From: Janthinobacterium sp. Marseille
GTDB taxonomy: Bacteria > Pseudomonadota > Gammaproteobacteria > Burkholderiales > Burkholderiaceae_D
Length of the DNA stretch: 64,000 nucleotides
Direction of reading: 5' to 3'
Assembly: GCF_000013625.1 (NCBI RefSeq)
Contig: NC_009659.1
Span: 1,302,001 to 1,366,000 of the forward strand
Numbering within the stretch: the stretch's first letter is position 1; each line of letters opens with the position of its first letter. Under the pieces are notes generated by a model. That model worked only from the letters and a program-made list of their open reading frames with translations. It made no database searches and was not told the DNA's origin. This document shows positions 28,987-39,600 of this stretch, piece by piece. The position numbers were made by a program, and so were the translations under genes.

Positions 28987-29832
28987 TTACTTGTGCAGGA
29001 TATCGCTGTGGAAAGCGATGTGGTCTTGCATGAAGGTCGAGATGAAATAGTAGTTATGGTCGTAACCGCGGTGACGACGCAAGGTCAGCGGTTGTTCCGC
29101 CGCCCAGCATGCGGATTCGAAGTGGTGCGGCAACAACTCGGTATCCAAATACTGATCGTCCAGTCCCTGGTCAATCAGGATGCCCTGCGGGAACGGTGTC
29201 TTGCGCGCGCGCATCAGCGCACTCGCATCGTGATCCAGCCAGGTGCTCTTGTCCGAACCAAGATAATTCGAGAATGCTTTTTCACCCCATGGACACTGGC
29301 TAGGCGCAGTGATAGGTGCGAAGGCGGAGACCGATTTATAGATATCCGGATTCTTCAGCGCCAGCGTCAATGCACCATGCCCACCCATCGAATGGCCGAA
29401 TACGCCGATGCGATCGGCGAGGGCGGGGAAGTTGGCAATGATGGTATTGCGCAATTCATGCACCACGTAAGAGTACATGCGGAAATGATCGGACCACGGG
29501 GCTTGTGTCGCATCGATATAAAAACCTGCGCCATGACCGAAGTCCCAGCTATCGCTGGCACCCTTGATGCCGGTACGGCGCGGGCTGGTATCCGGCGAGA
29601 CCAGCATGATGCCGTGTTCGGCGGCGTAACGCTGCGCGCCACCCTTGATCATGAAGGTTTCTTCGGTACAGGTCAGGCCGGCCAGGTAAAACAGGACCGG
29701 TACTTTTTTATGCTTTGCCTGTGGCGGCTGGTACACCGAAAAAGTCATCGGCAAGCCGGTCTCTTTCGATTGCTGTTTATAAAATCCCTGTACGCCGTTA
29801 AAGCATACGTGCTGGCTGATCAGTTCCACCAT
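28987..29832 (-). CDS. frmB: S-formylglutathione hydrolase
   Basis: Serine hydrolase that releases formate and glutathione from S-formylglutathione, the second step of glutathione-dependent formaldehyde detoxification. It has 281 residues with the esterase D fold. The nucleophile elbow is GHSMGGHGAL near residue 148. Family strings LAGLTCTEETFMIKGGAQR and SPDTSPRRTG are present, and the C-terminal HRGYDHNYYFISTFMQDHI includes the catalytic His. It starts 10 bases after the frmA stop with a GGGGAAG ribosome site, so the two form an operon. The symbol fghA is also in use. Confidence 0.95.
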   Translation of the reverse strand: MVELISQHVCFNGVQGFYKQQSKETGLPMTFSVYQPPQAKHKKVPVLFYLAGLTCTEETFMIKGGAQRYAAEHGIMLVSPDTSPRRTGIKGASDSWDFGHGAGFYIDATQAPWSDHFRMYSYVVHELRNTIIANFPALADRIGVFGHSMGGHGALTLALKNPDIYKSVSAFAPITAPSQCPWGEKAFSNYLGSDKSTWLDHDASALMRARKTPFPQGILIDQGLDDQYLDTELLPHHFESACWAAEQPLTLRRHRGYDHNYYFISTFMQDHIAFHSDILHK

Positions 29833-29842
29833 CTTCCCCGTA

Positions 29843-30949
29843 TTAGTAAATTACAACCGAGCGGATTGATTCGCCGCTCTTCATCAAGTCAAAGCCTTCG
29901 TTGATCCGTTCCAGCGGCAAGGTGTGCGTGATCAGATCATCGATATTCAGTTTGCCTTCCATATACCAGTCGACAATTTTCGGTACATCGGTACGGCCGC
30001 GTGCACCGCCGAAGGCAGAGCCTTTCCATTCGCGACCGGTCACCAGCTGGAACGGACGGGTGCTGATTTCCGCGCCGGCTTCGGCTACACCGATGACGAT
30101 CGATTGGCCCCAACCCTTGTGGCAGCATTCCAGCGCCTGGCGCATGGTGTGCACATTACCGATGCATTCGAAGCTGTAATCGGCACCGCCATCGGTCAAT
30201 TGCACGATGGCGTCGACCACGTTTTCGACTTTGCTCGGATTGATGAAGTGCGTCATGCCGAATTTGCGCGCCATTGCTTCGCGTGCAGGATTCAGGTCGA
30301 CCCCGATGATTTTGTCGGCACCGACCATCTTTGCCGCCTGGATCACATTCAGGCCGATACCGCCGAGGCCGAATACGACGACATTCGCGCCGGCTTCGAC
30401 TTTGGCGGTGAACAGTACTGCACCGACGCCGGTGGTGACACCGCAACCGATGTAGCAAACCTTATCGAAAGGTGCGTCTTCACGGATCTTCGCCAGTGCG
30501 ATTTCCGGCACCACGATGTAATTCGAAAAGGTCGAAGTACCCATGTAATGGAACAGCGGCTTGCCATCGATAGAGAAGCGGCTGGTCGCATCCGGCATCA
30601 GGCCACGGCCCTGCGTCGAACGGATTTTTTGGCACAGATTGGTTTTGCGCGACAGGCAGAATTTGCATTCGCGGCATTCCGGCGTGTACAGCGGGATGAC
30701 GTGGTCGTCCTTTTTCAGGCTCTTCACGCCCGGGCCGACTTCGACCACGACGCCGGCACCTTCATGGCCGAGAATGGCCGGGAAGATACCTTCCGGATCG
30801 GCACCTGATAGTGTGTAGTAATCGGTATGGCAAATGCCGGTGGCTTTGATCTCAACCAGCACTTCGCCTTCACGTGGACCACCCAGTTCCACTTCTTCGA
30901 TCGTCAGTGCTTGGCCTGCTTTCCAGGCGACGGCAGCTTTGGTTTTCAT
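29843..30949 (-). CDS. frmA: S-(hydroxymethyl)glutathione dehydrogenase (class III alcohol dehydrogenase)
   Basis: Zinc-dependent NAD enzyme that oxidises the formaldehyde-glutathione adduct. It has 368 residues. Catalytic zinc ligands lie in the ATGICHTDYYTLSGADPEG and GHEGAGVV regions. The structural zinc site has four Cys in CRECKFCLSRKTNLC. The NAD motif is VFGLGGIGLNVIQAAK. It lies upstream of frmB on the same strand. No frmR-type repressor gene is next to it. Glutathione comes from gshA about 8 kb away. Confidence 0.96.
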   Translation of the reverse strand: MKTKAAVAWKAGQALTIEEVELGGPREGEVLVEIKATGICHTDYYTLSGADPEGIFPAILGHEGAGVVVEVGPGVKSLKKDDHVIPLYTPECRECKFCLSRKTNLCQKIRSTQGRGLMPDATSRFSIDGKPLFHYMGTSTFSNYIVVPEIALAKIREDAPFDKVCYIGCGVTTGVGAVLFTAKVEAGANVVVFGLGGIGLNVIQAAKMVGADKIIGVDLNPAREAMARKFGMTHFINPSKVENVVDAIVQLTDGGADYSFECIGNVHTMRQALECCHKGWGQSIVIGVAEAGAEISTRPFQLVTGREWKGSAFGGARGRTDVPKIVDWYMEGKLNIDDLITHTLPLERINEGFDLMKSGESIRSVVIY

Positions 30950-31037
30950 GGTGGGGTCTCACTCAATAATGGAGGTGAAATGATACGTCATCTGCGGACA
31001 GGCTGACGGCAGGGGCAATTTTTCATGCAACTGCGGG

Positions 31038-31071
31038 GAAAAACACCGGACCCAGCGGCGCTGGAGTCCGG
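31038..31071 (-). terminator. Terminator of the min operon
   Basis: Arms CCGGAC (31046-31051) and GTCCGG (31066-31071) with inner CAGC/GCTG pairing. On the minus strand TGTTTTT follows. Confidence 0.75.
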
Positions 31072-31092
31072 CTTCAGACGATAAGGCCTGGC

Positions 31093-31362
31093 TTACTTGA
31101 CCGCTTCAATGGCGTCGTCCGGCAACACGACGTTGACGTCCAGCACTTCCAGGTTGCCCTGGCTGTTGAGCGAAATCTTGATGTCGTCAGGATTGACCTT
31201 GACGTATTTCGAGATCACTGCGATCAGCTCTTGATGCAGGGCTGGCAGGAAGTCGGGACCGGCACGACCATTGCGTTCACGCGCAATGATGATCTGCAAG
31301 CGTTCCTTGGCTGCACTCGCAGTTTTCGGCTTGCTATTGAAGAGAAAAGACAAAAGCGCCAT
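31093..31362 (-). CDS. minE: Cell division topological specificity factor MinE
   Basis: An 89-residue protein that releases MinCD from the membrane by stimulating MinD ATPase. The anti-MinCD helix includes [20 protein letters not shown], followed by the topological domain [27 protein letters not shown]. It begins 2 bases after the minD stop. The order minC-minD-minE is the standard one. Confidence 0.96.
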   Translation of the reverse strand: MALLSFLFNSKPKTASAAKERLQIIIARERNGRAGPDFLPALHQELIAVISKYVKVNPDDIKISLNSQGNLEVLDVNVVLPDDAIEAVK

Positions 31363-31364
31363 GA

Positions 31365-32180
31365 TTACTTACCTCCAAAAATTCTCTGCAGAAAGCCAGG
31401 TTTTTCGTAGTCGGTAAATCGCAGCGGAACGTCTTCTCCGAGGAAACGCGAGACGACATCTTTATATGCTTCCGAAACTTCACTGCCTTCAATATGAATC
31501 GCCGGATTGCCTGCATTCGATGCGTGCAGGACGGATTCCGACTCAGGGATGATGCCAACCAATGGGATGCGCAGGATTTCCTGCACGTCGGTGTAAGACA
31601 GCATTTCGCCGGCTTCCACACGTTTGGGTACATAGCGGGTGATCAACAGGTGTTCCTTGACCGGTTCGCCACCATTCAGTGCGCGACGCGATTTGGCCTG
31701 GATGATGCCGAGGATGCGATCCGAATCGCGTACCGACGATACTTCAGGATTGGTCACGATGATGGCTTCATCGGCGAAGGTCAGCGCCATGACCGCACCG
31801 TGTTCGATACCGGCCGGCGAATCGCAGATGATGAATTCGAAGTCCATCGCAGCCAGGTCTTGCAATACGCGCTCGACACCGTCTTCGCTCAATGCATCCT
31901 TGTCGCGGGTTTGCGAGGCAGGCAGCACGAACAGGTTGTCGCAGTGCTTGTCCTTGATCAGTGCCTGGTTCAGCGTTGCTTCTTTATTGACGACATTGAT
32001 CAGGTCGTACACCACGCGGCGTTCGCAGCCCATGATCAAATCGAGGTTACGCAGGCCGACGTCAAAATCGATGACGACTGTTTTATGTCCGCGCATGGCC
32101 AAACCAGATGCAAAGCTTGCGCTCGAGGTCGTTTTGCCGACGCCGCCTTTACCTGACGTTACAACGATGATTTTTGCCAA
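31365..32180 (-). CDS. minD: Septum site-determining ATPase MinD
   Basis: Membrane-cycling ATPase that positions the division inhibitor MinC. It has 271 residues. The deviant Walker [10 protein letters not shown] is at residues 10-18. Further conserved parts are the switch I/II strings [14 protein letters not shown] and CDSPAGIE, and the C-terminal amphipathic targeting helix ([12 protein letters not shown]). The start codon is TTG (MAKIIVV), preceded by AAAGGGG six bases upstream. The gap to minC is 28 bases. Confidence 0.97.
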   Translation of the reverse strand: MAKIIVVTSGKGGVGKTTSSASFASGLAMRGHKTVVIDFDVGLRNLDLIMGCERRVVYDLINVVNKEATLNQALIKDKHCDNLFVLPASQTRDKDALSEDGVERVLQDLAAMDFEFIICDSPAGIEHGAVMALTFADEAIIVTNPEVSSVRDSDRILGIIQAKSRRALNGGEPVKEHLLITRYVPKRVEAGEMLSYTDVQEILRIPLVGIIPESESVLHASNAGNPAIHIEGSEVSEAYKDVVSRFLGEDVPLRFTDYEKPGFLQRIFGGK

Positions 32181-32208
32181 AGGAAACCCCTTTCGTTAAA
32201 TAATAAGT

Positions 32209-33000
32209 TTATGCCGCTGCCTTGATAGGCAGCATGTCGATACGATCGCCAACCAGGCGGACTTGCGTTGCCTGTTGTGCGCGATCCTGTGGAAAGCCGT
32301 TTTCAAAAGTGCGATACATGCCGGCAATGGAAACCAGTTCGGCTTCCATGCTTAAGGTGAAAATGCGTGCTTCGGTGTTGCCGCTGGCACCGGCCAGGGC
32401 GCGGCCGCGCAGTGGTGCGTAAATATGGATGCTGCCGTCAGCAATGACTTCGGCGCCATTGTTGACTGCTGCGGTAATGATCAGGTCGGCACCACGCGCA
32501 TAGATGCGCTGGCCGGCACGTACCGGGGTATCGACGATCATGGTGTTGGCTGCAAACTGGGTGGTGACCGGGGCTGCTACCTGCACGGCTACCGGTTCCG
32601 GCGTCGGTTCAACAGCGACTGGTGCCAGTTCGATCTCCGCCTGTTGCGGCGTATTTGCTGTGCTCGGAGCGCGTTCCTTGATCGAGCCGTCAAGGCTCAG
32701 GCCATGCGCCAATACTTCGGCGGCCATTTCCGGCGTTGCATTCCGCACTGCGACTGCATTCAGGCGATAGGATTTGAGCAGGGCGGTGATTGCGGCCCAG
32801 TCTATGACTTGTCCGGCCGGTTCCAGCGAGCCGACATCGATGACAGCGAATTCATCATCGAAAAAATCAGCGTTGCCGCCGGTCATTTCCTGCATGGCGG
32901 CATCGAGCACGGCCAGGTTGGCATCGCGCAGGATGGCAGAGACGGCGACGACGGTGGAAATTTTAATTTCGATCGGCTTGCGGGATGTGCTTTTGGACAT
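32209..33000 (-). CDS. minC: Septum site-determining protein MinC
   Basis: Inhibitor of FtsZ assembly, 263 residues. The N-terminal FtsZ-binding domain ([24 protein letters not shown]) is followed by a proline/valine-rich linker (about 120-160). The C-terminal beta-helix domain carries the MinD-binding RSGQ-like surface ([49 protein letters not shown]). The linker is somewhat longer than in E. coli, accounting for the greater length. It is the first gene of the minCDE operon. Confidence 0.95.
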   Translation of the reverse strand: MSKSTSRKPIEIKISTVVAVSAILRDANLAVLDAAMQEMTGGNADFFDDEFAVIDVGSLEPAGQVIDWAAITALLKSYRLNAVAVRNATPEMAAEVLAHGLSLDGSIKERAPSTANTPQQAEIELAPVAVEPTPEPVAVQVAAPVTTQFAANTMIVDTPVRAGQRIYARGADLIITAAVNNGAEVIADGSIHIYAPLRGRALAGASGNTEARIFTLSMEAELVSIAGMYRTFENGFPQDRAQQATQVRLVGDRIDMLPIKAAA

Positions 33001-33327
33001 GGAGACGATAAATGTTGATGCTGTGTGCTAAAAAATTTCGTAATCAATTTCTGGCAGGTAATGCTTGCAGAATCAGTTCTGCATGCAGCGCTGCCGGTCA
33101 GATGATAAGTGAGCGCTATTATAACCGCTACCGCGAGTGTTTCCGCGGTGTTTGGCTGGATAAGACGCCATTTTTAAGTGCTTTCCCGCGAGCATTCGCC
33201 GGATATGACCGCGCCGCGCGCTTATCGTTTTTGCCGGGCCGGTTCGGGCGGCATTTTTATACAATTTTGTGTACGGCAGAGCAGGAGGTCGCGTGTAGAA
33301 TAGCCCCTTTTTTTGCCGGGGCAAGCC
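33001..33327. other. Gene-free region between minC and rdgC
   Basis: 327 bases between divergent genes. The only structure noted is a hairpin ACCGCG/CGCGGT (33130-33149). It must hold both promoters, but I could not assign them with confidence. Confidence 0.5.
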
Positions 33328-34230
33328 ATGTGGTTCAAGAATCTTCAGATATATCGTCTTCCTGCGCCGTGGGCCGTTTCAGCTGAACAATTGGCGGCAG
33401 ACCTCGCGCCGCATGCTTTCCAGCCATGCTCCAGCCTGGAAATGCAAAGCCAGGGTTGGGTCTCGCCGCGTGAAAACGGCGAACTGGTTTACTCGCTGAA
33501 CAAGCAAATGCTGCTCTTGCTCGGAACCGAGAAAAAGCTCCTGCCTACCACCGTGATCAACCAGGTCACCAAGATCAAGGCAGCGGAAATCGAAGAGCAG
33601 CAAGGCTTCAAGCCGGGCCGCAAACAAATGAAGGAAATCAAGGAAGAGGTCACCGATGACCTGTTGCCGCGTGCCTTCAGCGTCTGGCGCCAGACCTGGG
33701 TCTGGATCGATCCGGTCAATGGCTGGATGGTGGTGGATGCCGGCAGCCCGGCCAAAGCCGATGAAGTCATCAAGCTGCTGGTCAAATCGGTCGACAAATT
33801 GCCGCTGGAAACCCTGCACGTCGCACAATCGCCGGTCACCGCGATGACCGAGTGGCTGGTTGCCGATACTGCGCCGCACGGTTTTACCGTCGACCAGGAT
33901 ACGGAATTGCGCGCTACCGGTGAAGGCAAGGCGACCGTACGTTATGTGCGCCACACGCTGGAAGCGGACGATGTACGCCGTCATATCGCATCCGGCAAGC
34001 AATGCACCCGTCTCGCCATGACCTGGGCCGACAAGATTTCCTTCGTGTTGACCGAGTCGCTGACCATCAAGCGGGTAACACCGCTGGACGTGATCAAGGA
34101 AAACGCGGATTCGACCGCGCAAAACGACGAAGAACGCTTCGATTCCGACATCATGCTGATGACGGGCGAACTGAGCCGTATGCTGGCGGACCTGGTGGCT
34201 GCGCTGGGTGGCGAAGTCGAGAAAAAATGA
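33328..34230 (+). CDS. rdgC: Recombination-associated protein RdgC
   Basis: Ring-shaped DNA-binding protein that limits RecA action; in Neisseria it is involved in pilin variation. It has 300 residues with start at ATG 33328 ([11 protein letters not shown]), the conserved N-terminus of the family; the frame is open 5 codons further. Typical strings are [42 protein letters not shown] and LPRAFSVW. It has no obvious operon partner. Confidence 0.95.
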   Translation: MWFKNLQIYRLPAPWAVSAEQLAADLAPHAFQPCSSLEMQSQGWVSPRENGELVYSLNKQMLLLLGTEKKLLPTTVINQVTKIKAAEIEEQQGFKPGRKQMKEIKEEVTDDLLPRAFSVWRQTWVWIDPVNGWMVVDAGSPAKADEVIKLLVKSVDKLPLETLHVAQSPVTAMTEWLVADTAPHGFTVDQDTELRATGEGKATVRYVRHTLEADDVRRHIASGKQCTRLAMTWADKISFVLTESLTIKRVTPLDVIKENADSTAQNDEERFDSDIMLMTGELSRMLADLVAALGGEVEKK

Positions 34231-34330
34231 TGGTTTGAGACGGGCGGGTATATTGCCTGTCGCAAGCAGCTTCAGGCATGATATTGTCATGTCACAGCGT
34301 TAACATCGTTTAATTTTTTAGATTACTGCC

Positions 34331-34783
34331 ATGGAAATTCAAGTCGGGGATATTGGTCACATTATCCAGTTATCGGTAGCGCCGGTGTTCTTGCTCACAG
34401 GTGTTGGCACCAATCTGATGGTGTTGACCAACCGCCTGGGCCGGATTACCGATCGCTCGCGGGTACTGGAAGACAAGCTGCGCACGGTTGACCCCGTGCA
34501 TCATGGGGACCTGAACGCGGAACTGGTGACGCTGTACCCGCGTGCCCACCTGATCAACCGCGCGATTGTCCTGAGCACCGCTTGCGCATTGATGGTGAGC
34601 CTGGTCATCATTTCGCTGTTCCTGGGTGATGCGCTGAGCATAGAGCTATCCAAATTCATCGCCGTGTTTTTCATCATGGCGATGCTGTGCCTGGTTTCCA
34701 GCTTTGTGATGCTCTTGCGGGAAATTCTGTCCGCGACCAATTCACTGTATGAGAGAAGGATAGAGCCGATTGCACGGCCATGA
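34331..34783 (+). CDS. DUF2721 membrane protein
   Basis: A 150-residue inner-membrane protein of unknown function. The N-terminal helix VGDIGHIIQLSVAPVFLLTGVGTNLMVLTNRLGRITDR carries the family signature. Two more hydrophobic helices follow (LSTACALMVSLVIISLFLG and FIAVFFIMAMLCLVSSFVMLL). The basic/acidic loop between them is probably cytoplasmic. A terminator follows at once. Confidence 0.85.
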   Translation: MEIQVGDIGHIIQLSVAPVFLLTGVGTNLMVLTNRLGRITDRSRVLEDKLRTVDPVHHGDLNAELVTLYPRAHLINRAIVLSTACALMVSLVIISLFLGDALSIELSKFIAVFFIMAMLCLVSSFVMLLREILSATNSLYERRIEPIARP

Positions 34784-34804
34784 TTTTTCTCGTAACTGCA
34801 TAGT

Positions 34805-34834
34805 AAAAAAGCCCGCGATGTGCGGGCTTTTTTT
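34805..34834. terminator. Terminator between DUF2721 gene and yggX
   Basis: Six A, stem GCCCGC (34811-34816), 5-base loop, GCGGGC and seven T; symmetric. Confidence 0.92.
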
Positions 34835-34848
34835 ATGTCTGGATTGCA

Positions 34849-35121
34849 TCAATAGGTCGGTGGGACATAACCTTGTGCGGCATCGGCACCATCGCCGAAG
34901 AAGTGTTTTTCCATTTGTGTCGCCAGGTATTTGCGTGCGCGCACATCGGCCAGGTTCAGGCGGTTTTCATTGACCAGCATGGTCTGGTGCTTGAGCCAGG
35001 CAGCCCATGCTTCTTTCGATACGGTTTCGTAAATGCGTTTGCCCAACTCGCCCGGATATGGCGGGAAGTCCAGGCCTTCCGCTTCCTTGTCGAGTTTGAT
35101 GCAGTGAATCATGCGTGTCAT
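34849..35121 (-). CDS. yggX: Fe(2+)-trafficking / oxidative damage protection protein YggX
   Basis: A 90-residue cytoplasmic protein with start at ATG 35121 ([10 protein letters not shown]) after AAAGGA; eight further upstream codons are open but not conserved. The family pattern is complete: [45 protein letters not shown], and [12 protein letters not shown]. It protects iron-sulfur enzymes against oxidants in E. coli and Salmonella. The conserved Cys is present. Confidence 0.95.
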
Positions 35122-35251
35122 GGTGCTGTCCTTTTCTGTTGCCACGTCGCGTTGCCGGGTAGGTCACGCGGGTGAAGCTGGTGTTGACGAGTGTTGAATT
35201 CAGACACCGTCGCGGGTTAAGCGCCGGTGAAAATCAGGGAAAGAGGCGTCA

Positions 35252-36562
35252 TTATAGGTTTTTCGTGAAAACCAGTGATTTACGCTGCCAGTTATACATT
35301 TGCTGCCGGTTCTTCGGCAGGCTGTCGACCGTGGCCGGGACAAAGCCGCGCTTGAGGAACCAGTGTGCGGTACGCGTCGTCAGCACGAACAGCTTTTTCA
35401 AACCGGCGGCACGCGCACGGTTTTCCATATGTTTGAGCAAACGTTCGCCGTCGCCTTGTGTCTGCACTTCCGGATTGACGATCAGGCAAGCCATTTCGGC
35501 CATTTTTTCCGCCGGGAAAGGGTAGAGCGCAGCACAGGCGAAAATCACGCCGTCATGCTCGATGACGGAGAAGTAATCGATTTCACGTTCTATCAGTTCA
35601 CGACCACGCTTGACCAGCGTACCGTCCGCTTCATACGGTTCTATCAATTTGAGGATGCCGCCGACATCTTCAATAGTGGCGTCGCGCAGGCTTTCCAGGT
35701 TTTCGAAGGAAACCATGGTGCCGACGCCATCATGCGTAAACAATTCAAGCAAGGCCGAGCCGTCGGTGGCAAACGGCACGATGTGTGCACGCGGTACGCC
35801 GCCGTTACAGGCTTGCATCGCATGCTGCAGGTAGAAGGCGGCATCGGCCGGAACGCAATCATGCTGCAGCACGGCGTCCACCTGGTGCGAAGATAATTCA
35901 TGGATATCGGCTCCGGCCATATCCTTGATCATTGGTGTTTCGGTAATGAAAATCAGCTTGTCGGCGCGCAGGGCGACGGCGGCATTGACCGCGACGTCTT
36001 CCATCGTCAGGTTGAAGATTTCACCGGTAGGCGAGAAACCGAGCGGCGACAGCAGCACCAGGCCGCCTGCATTCAGGATCGGATGGATGGCTTCATACGC
36101 GATCTTGCGCGTAACGCCTGTTAATTCGAGGTCAACGCCGTCGATGATGCCGACTGGCCGTGCGGTAACGAAGTTGCCGGAGATAATGCGGATGGCGGCA
36201 TGCGCCATAGGCGTGTTCGGCAGGCCCTGGCTGAAAGCGGCTTCGATATCGAGGCGCAATTCGCCGGCGGCTTCCTTCGCGCATTCCAATGCAGCGGTAT
36301 CGGTGATGCGTACGCCGTCATGGAAACGGGCTTCCACATGGCGCAGGGCCAACTGTTCTTCGACCTGTGGACGCGAGCCGTGCACGATGACGACGCGGAT
36401 GCCGAGTGCATGCAGCAGCGACAGATCCTGTGCCAGCACCGGCAGCGCGCCGGCCTTGACCAGTTCGCCCGGAAAGGCGACTACGAAGGTCTTGCCGCGA
36501 AAGGCGTGGATATACGGCGCGACCGAACGCAGCCACTGGACGAATTGTTCTTGGTTTTCCAT
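35252..36562 (-). CDS. argA: Amino-acid N-acetyltransferase (N-acetylglutamate synthase)
   Basis: First enzyme of arginine synthesis, 436 residues from ATG 36562 (MENQEQFVQWLRSV). The N-terminal amino-acid-kinase-like domain binds the feedback inhibitor arginine (KTFVVAFPGELVKAG, VVIVHGSRPQVEEQL). The C-terminal GNAT domain carries acetyl-CoA motifs (LYPFPAEKMAEMACLIVNPEVQTQGDGERLLKHM). Start choice follows the E. coli protein. It is divergent from hrpA with 85 bases between, which must hold both promoters. Confidence 0.95.
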   Translation of the reverse strand: MENQEQFVQWLRSVAPYIHAFRGKTFVVAFPGELVKAGALPVLAQDLSLLHALGIRVVIVHGSRPQVEEQLALRHVEARFHDGVRITDTAALECAKEAAGELRLDIEAAFSQGLPNTPMAHAAIRIISGNFVTARPVGIIDGVDLELTGVTRKIAYEAIHPILNAGGLVLLSPLGFSPTGEIFNLTMEDVAVNAAVALRADKLIFITETPMIKDMAGADIHELSSHQVDAVLQHDCVPADAAFYLQHAMQACNGGVPRAHIVPFATDGSALLELFTHDGVGTMVSFENLESLRDATIEDVGGILKLIEPYEADGTLVKRGRELIEREIDYFSVIEHDGVIFACAALYPFPAEKMAEMACLIVNPEVQTQGDGERLLKHMENRARAAGLKKLFVLTTRTAHWFLKRGFVPATVDSLPKNRQQMYNWQRKSLVFTKNL

Positions 36563-36647
36563 GAGACGCATTATAACCACGGCAACCCGGATCGATTGTG
36601 TGATCTGACGACGAAATGCGACACTGCTCTGTATAATTCTGCCCTAC

Positions 36648-39600
36648 ATGTCTGCTCCAGAATCCAATCAAAGGCCGGGTAATGCATCCCGGCGTCCGGC
36701 GCGTAACGCGCAGGCCCCATCCGCTCCGCCGGTACGCAATCCTTTACCGGCGATCAGCTTTCCAGAAGAGCTGCCGGTTTCCGGCAAGCGCGACGATATC
36801 GCGCGCGCGATCCAGGCGAACCAGGTGATTATCGTCAGTGGTGAAACCGGCTCCGGTAAAACCACGCAATTGCCGAAGATTTGCCTCGAACTCGGGCGCG
36901 GCCTGAACGGCCTGATCGGTCATACGCAACCGCGCCGTATCGCCGCATCATCGACCGCCAAACGCATTGCGCAAGAGATCGGTTCGCCGCTGGGTGAGCA
37001 CGTCGGCTTCAAGGTACGCTTCAACGACACCCTGACCAAGGGGGCGTGGATCAAGCTGATGACCGACGGTATCCTGCTGGCCGAGACGCAAACCGATCCG
37101 CTGCTGCGCCAGTACGACACCATCATCATCGATGAGGCGCATGAACGCAGCCTGAACATCGACTTCCTGCTCGGCTACCTGAAGCAGTTGCTGCCCAAGC
37201 GTCCGGACCTGAAAGTCATCATTACGTCGGCCACCATCGATGCTGATCGCTTTGCGCGTCACTTCGGCAGCAACGGCAAGCTGGCACCGGTGATCGAAGT
37301 ATCCGGCCGCCTGTATCCGGTCGAAGTCCGGTATCGCCCGGTTGAAGCCTTCGACAAGAATGCCGACAGCAATCCGAACGCCACCTCGGATGCGGCCGCT
37401 GCACGTCGTTCCGCACTGGCTGCCAAGGAACGCGGACAGCGCGACCTGATGGATGCGGTGGTCGATGCAGTCGATGAATTGGCGCGCATAGGTTCCGGTG
37501 ATGTACTGGTGTTCTTGCCGGGTGAGCGCGAAATTCGCGACGCAGCGGAAGCCTTGCGCAAGCATCATCCGCCGCATGTGGAAATCCTGCCGCTGTTTGC
37601 GCGCCTCTCGGTGCAGGAACAGGAGCGGGTATTCAAGATTTCGAATGCGCGCCGTATCGTTTTGGCGACCAACGTTGCAGAGACATCGCTGACGGTACCG
37701 GGCATCCGCTATGTGGTCGATGCCGGCCTGGCGCGCGTGAAGCGCTACAGCTACCGCAATAAAGTCGAACAGCTGCAGATAGAACCGATTGCGCAATCGG
37801 CGGCGAACCAGCGCGCCGGTCGTTGCGGCCGTGTCGCGGCCGGTGTCTGTATCCGCTTGTACGACGAGCAGGATTATTTGTTGCGGCCGAAATTTACCGA
37901 GCCGGAAATCCTGCGTTCTTCGCTGGCGTCTGTCATCTTGCGCATGAAGTCCTTGCACTTGACCGATGTCGAAACATTCCCCTTCATCGAACCGCCGCTG
38001 GGTCGCGCGATTGCCGACGGCTATCAGTTGTTGCAGGAGCTGGGTGCGGTTGATGATGAGAACAGGCTGACCAAACTTGGCCGTGAACTCGCCAAGCTGC
38101 CGCTGGATCCGCGCGTAGGGCGCATGATCCTGGCGGCGAAGGACAATGTCTGCCTGACCGAAGTCCTCATCATCGCCGCAGCCTTGTCGGTGCAGGATCC
38201 ACGGGATCGACCGATGGAAGCGCAGGGGGCAGCCGACAATGCGCACAAGAAATTCGCCGATGAAAAATCGGAATTCACCAGCTATCTGAAAATCTGGAAA
38301 TGGTTTGAAGATGCGATCGCGCACAAGAAGTCGAATCGCCTGCTGCAGGAAGAATGCCGCGCCAATTTTCTGTCGCAACTACGTTTACGCGAATGGCGCG
38401 ATGTACATTCGCAATTGCTGACCATTGTGCGTGAGCAGGGCTGGCGCCTGAACGAGGCACCGGCGACTTACGAACAATTGCATACGGCCTTGCTGACCGG
38501 CTTGCTCGGCAATATCGGCTTTAAGGCTGAGGATGAGCCGCATTACCTTGGTGCCCGTGGCATCAAATTCCACATCTGGCCGGGTTCCAGCCTGATCAAG
38601 AAAGCCGGCAAATGGGTGATGGCGGCGGAGCTGGTTGATACGACGCGCCTGTATGCACGTTGCATCGCACAGATACAGCCGGAATGGCTGGAACGTGTGG
38701 CCGGCCATTTGCTGAAGAAATCCTATGGCGAACCGCGCTGGGAAAAACGCACCGCACAGGTGTCCGCTTATGAGCGCGCAACCCTGTACGGGCTGGTGGT
38801 GTATAGCCAGCGTCGCATCCAGTATGGCTTGATCAATCCGGCCGATGCGCGTGAGATATTTATACGTGATGCATTGGTCGGTGGCGACTTCGAAACGCGC
38901 GCACCTTTCTTTGCGCATAACCACAAGCTGGTGCGCGAAATCGAAAACCTCGAACACAAATCGCGTCGCCTCGATGTATTGGTCGATGATGAATTGATCG
39001 CTGCTTTCTACGACAAGCTGATACCGGCCGATATCCACAACGGCATCAGCTTCGAGAAATGGCATAAGGATGCGACGGCGAAAGAACCGAAGCTGCTTTA
39101 CCTGAACCGCGATGATTTGATGCGGCATGAAGCGGCGGGTGTGACGACCGAGTTATTCCCCAAGGTGATGAATGTGGCCGGCGTCGATATGGCTTTGTCC
39201 TATCACTTTGAACCCGGTACCCCGCGCGACGGCGTGACTTTGGCCGTGCCCTTGTATGCCTTGAACCAGGTTTCAGCGGACAGGTGCGAATGGCTGGTGC
39301 CCGGCATGTTGAAGGAAAAGGTGCATTTGCTGCTGAAGTCCTTGCCGCAAAAATTGCGCCGCCATTGCGTACCCTTGCCGGATTATGCAGCAGGCTTCTG
39401 TGATCGCGTGCAGGATGCGCACGCCTTTGGCAAAGGCAGTTTGCTGGATGCGGTCATCGCTGATGTGCGCGAGCAAACCGGTATCGCCACCAAGACTACC
39501 GACTACAAGCTGGAAACCCTGTCTGCGCATCAATTCATGAATTTCAAAGTGATCGATGAGCATGGTCGCCAACTGGAAATGGGGCGCAACCTCGCTTCCT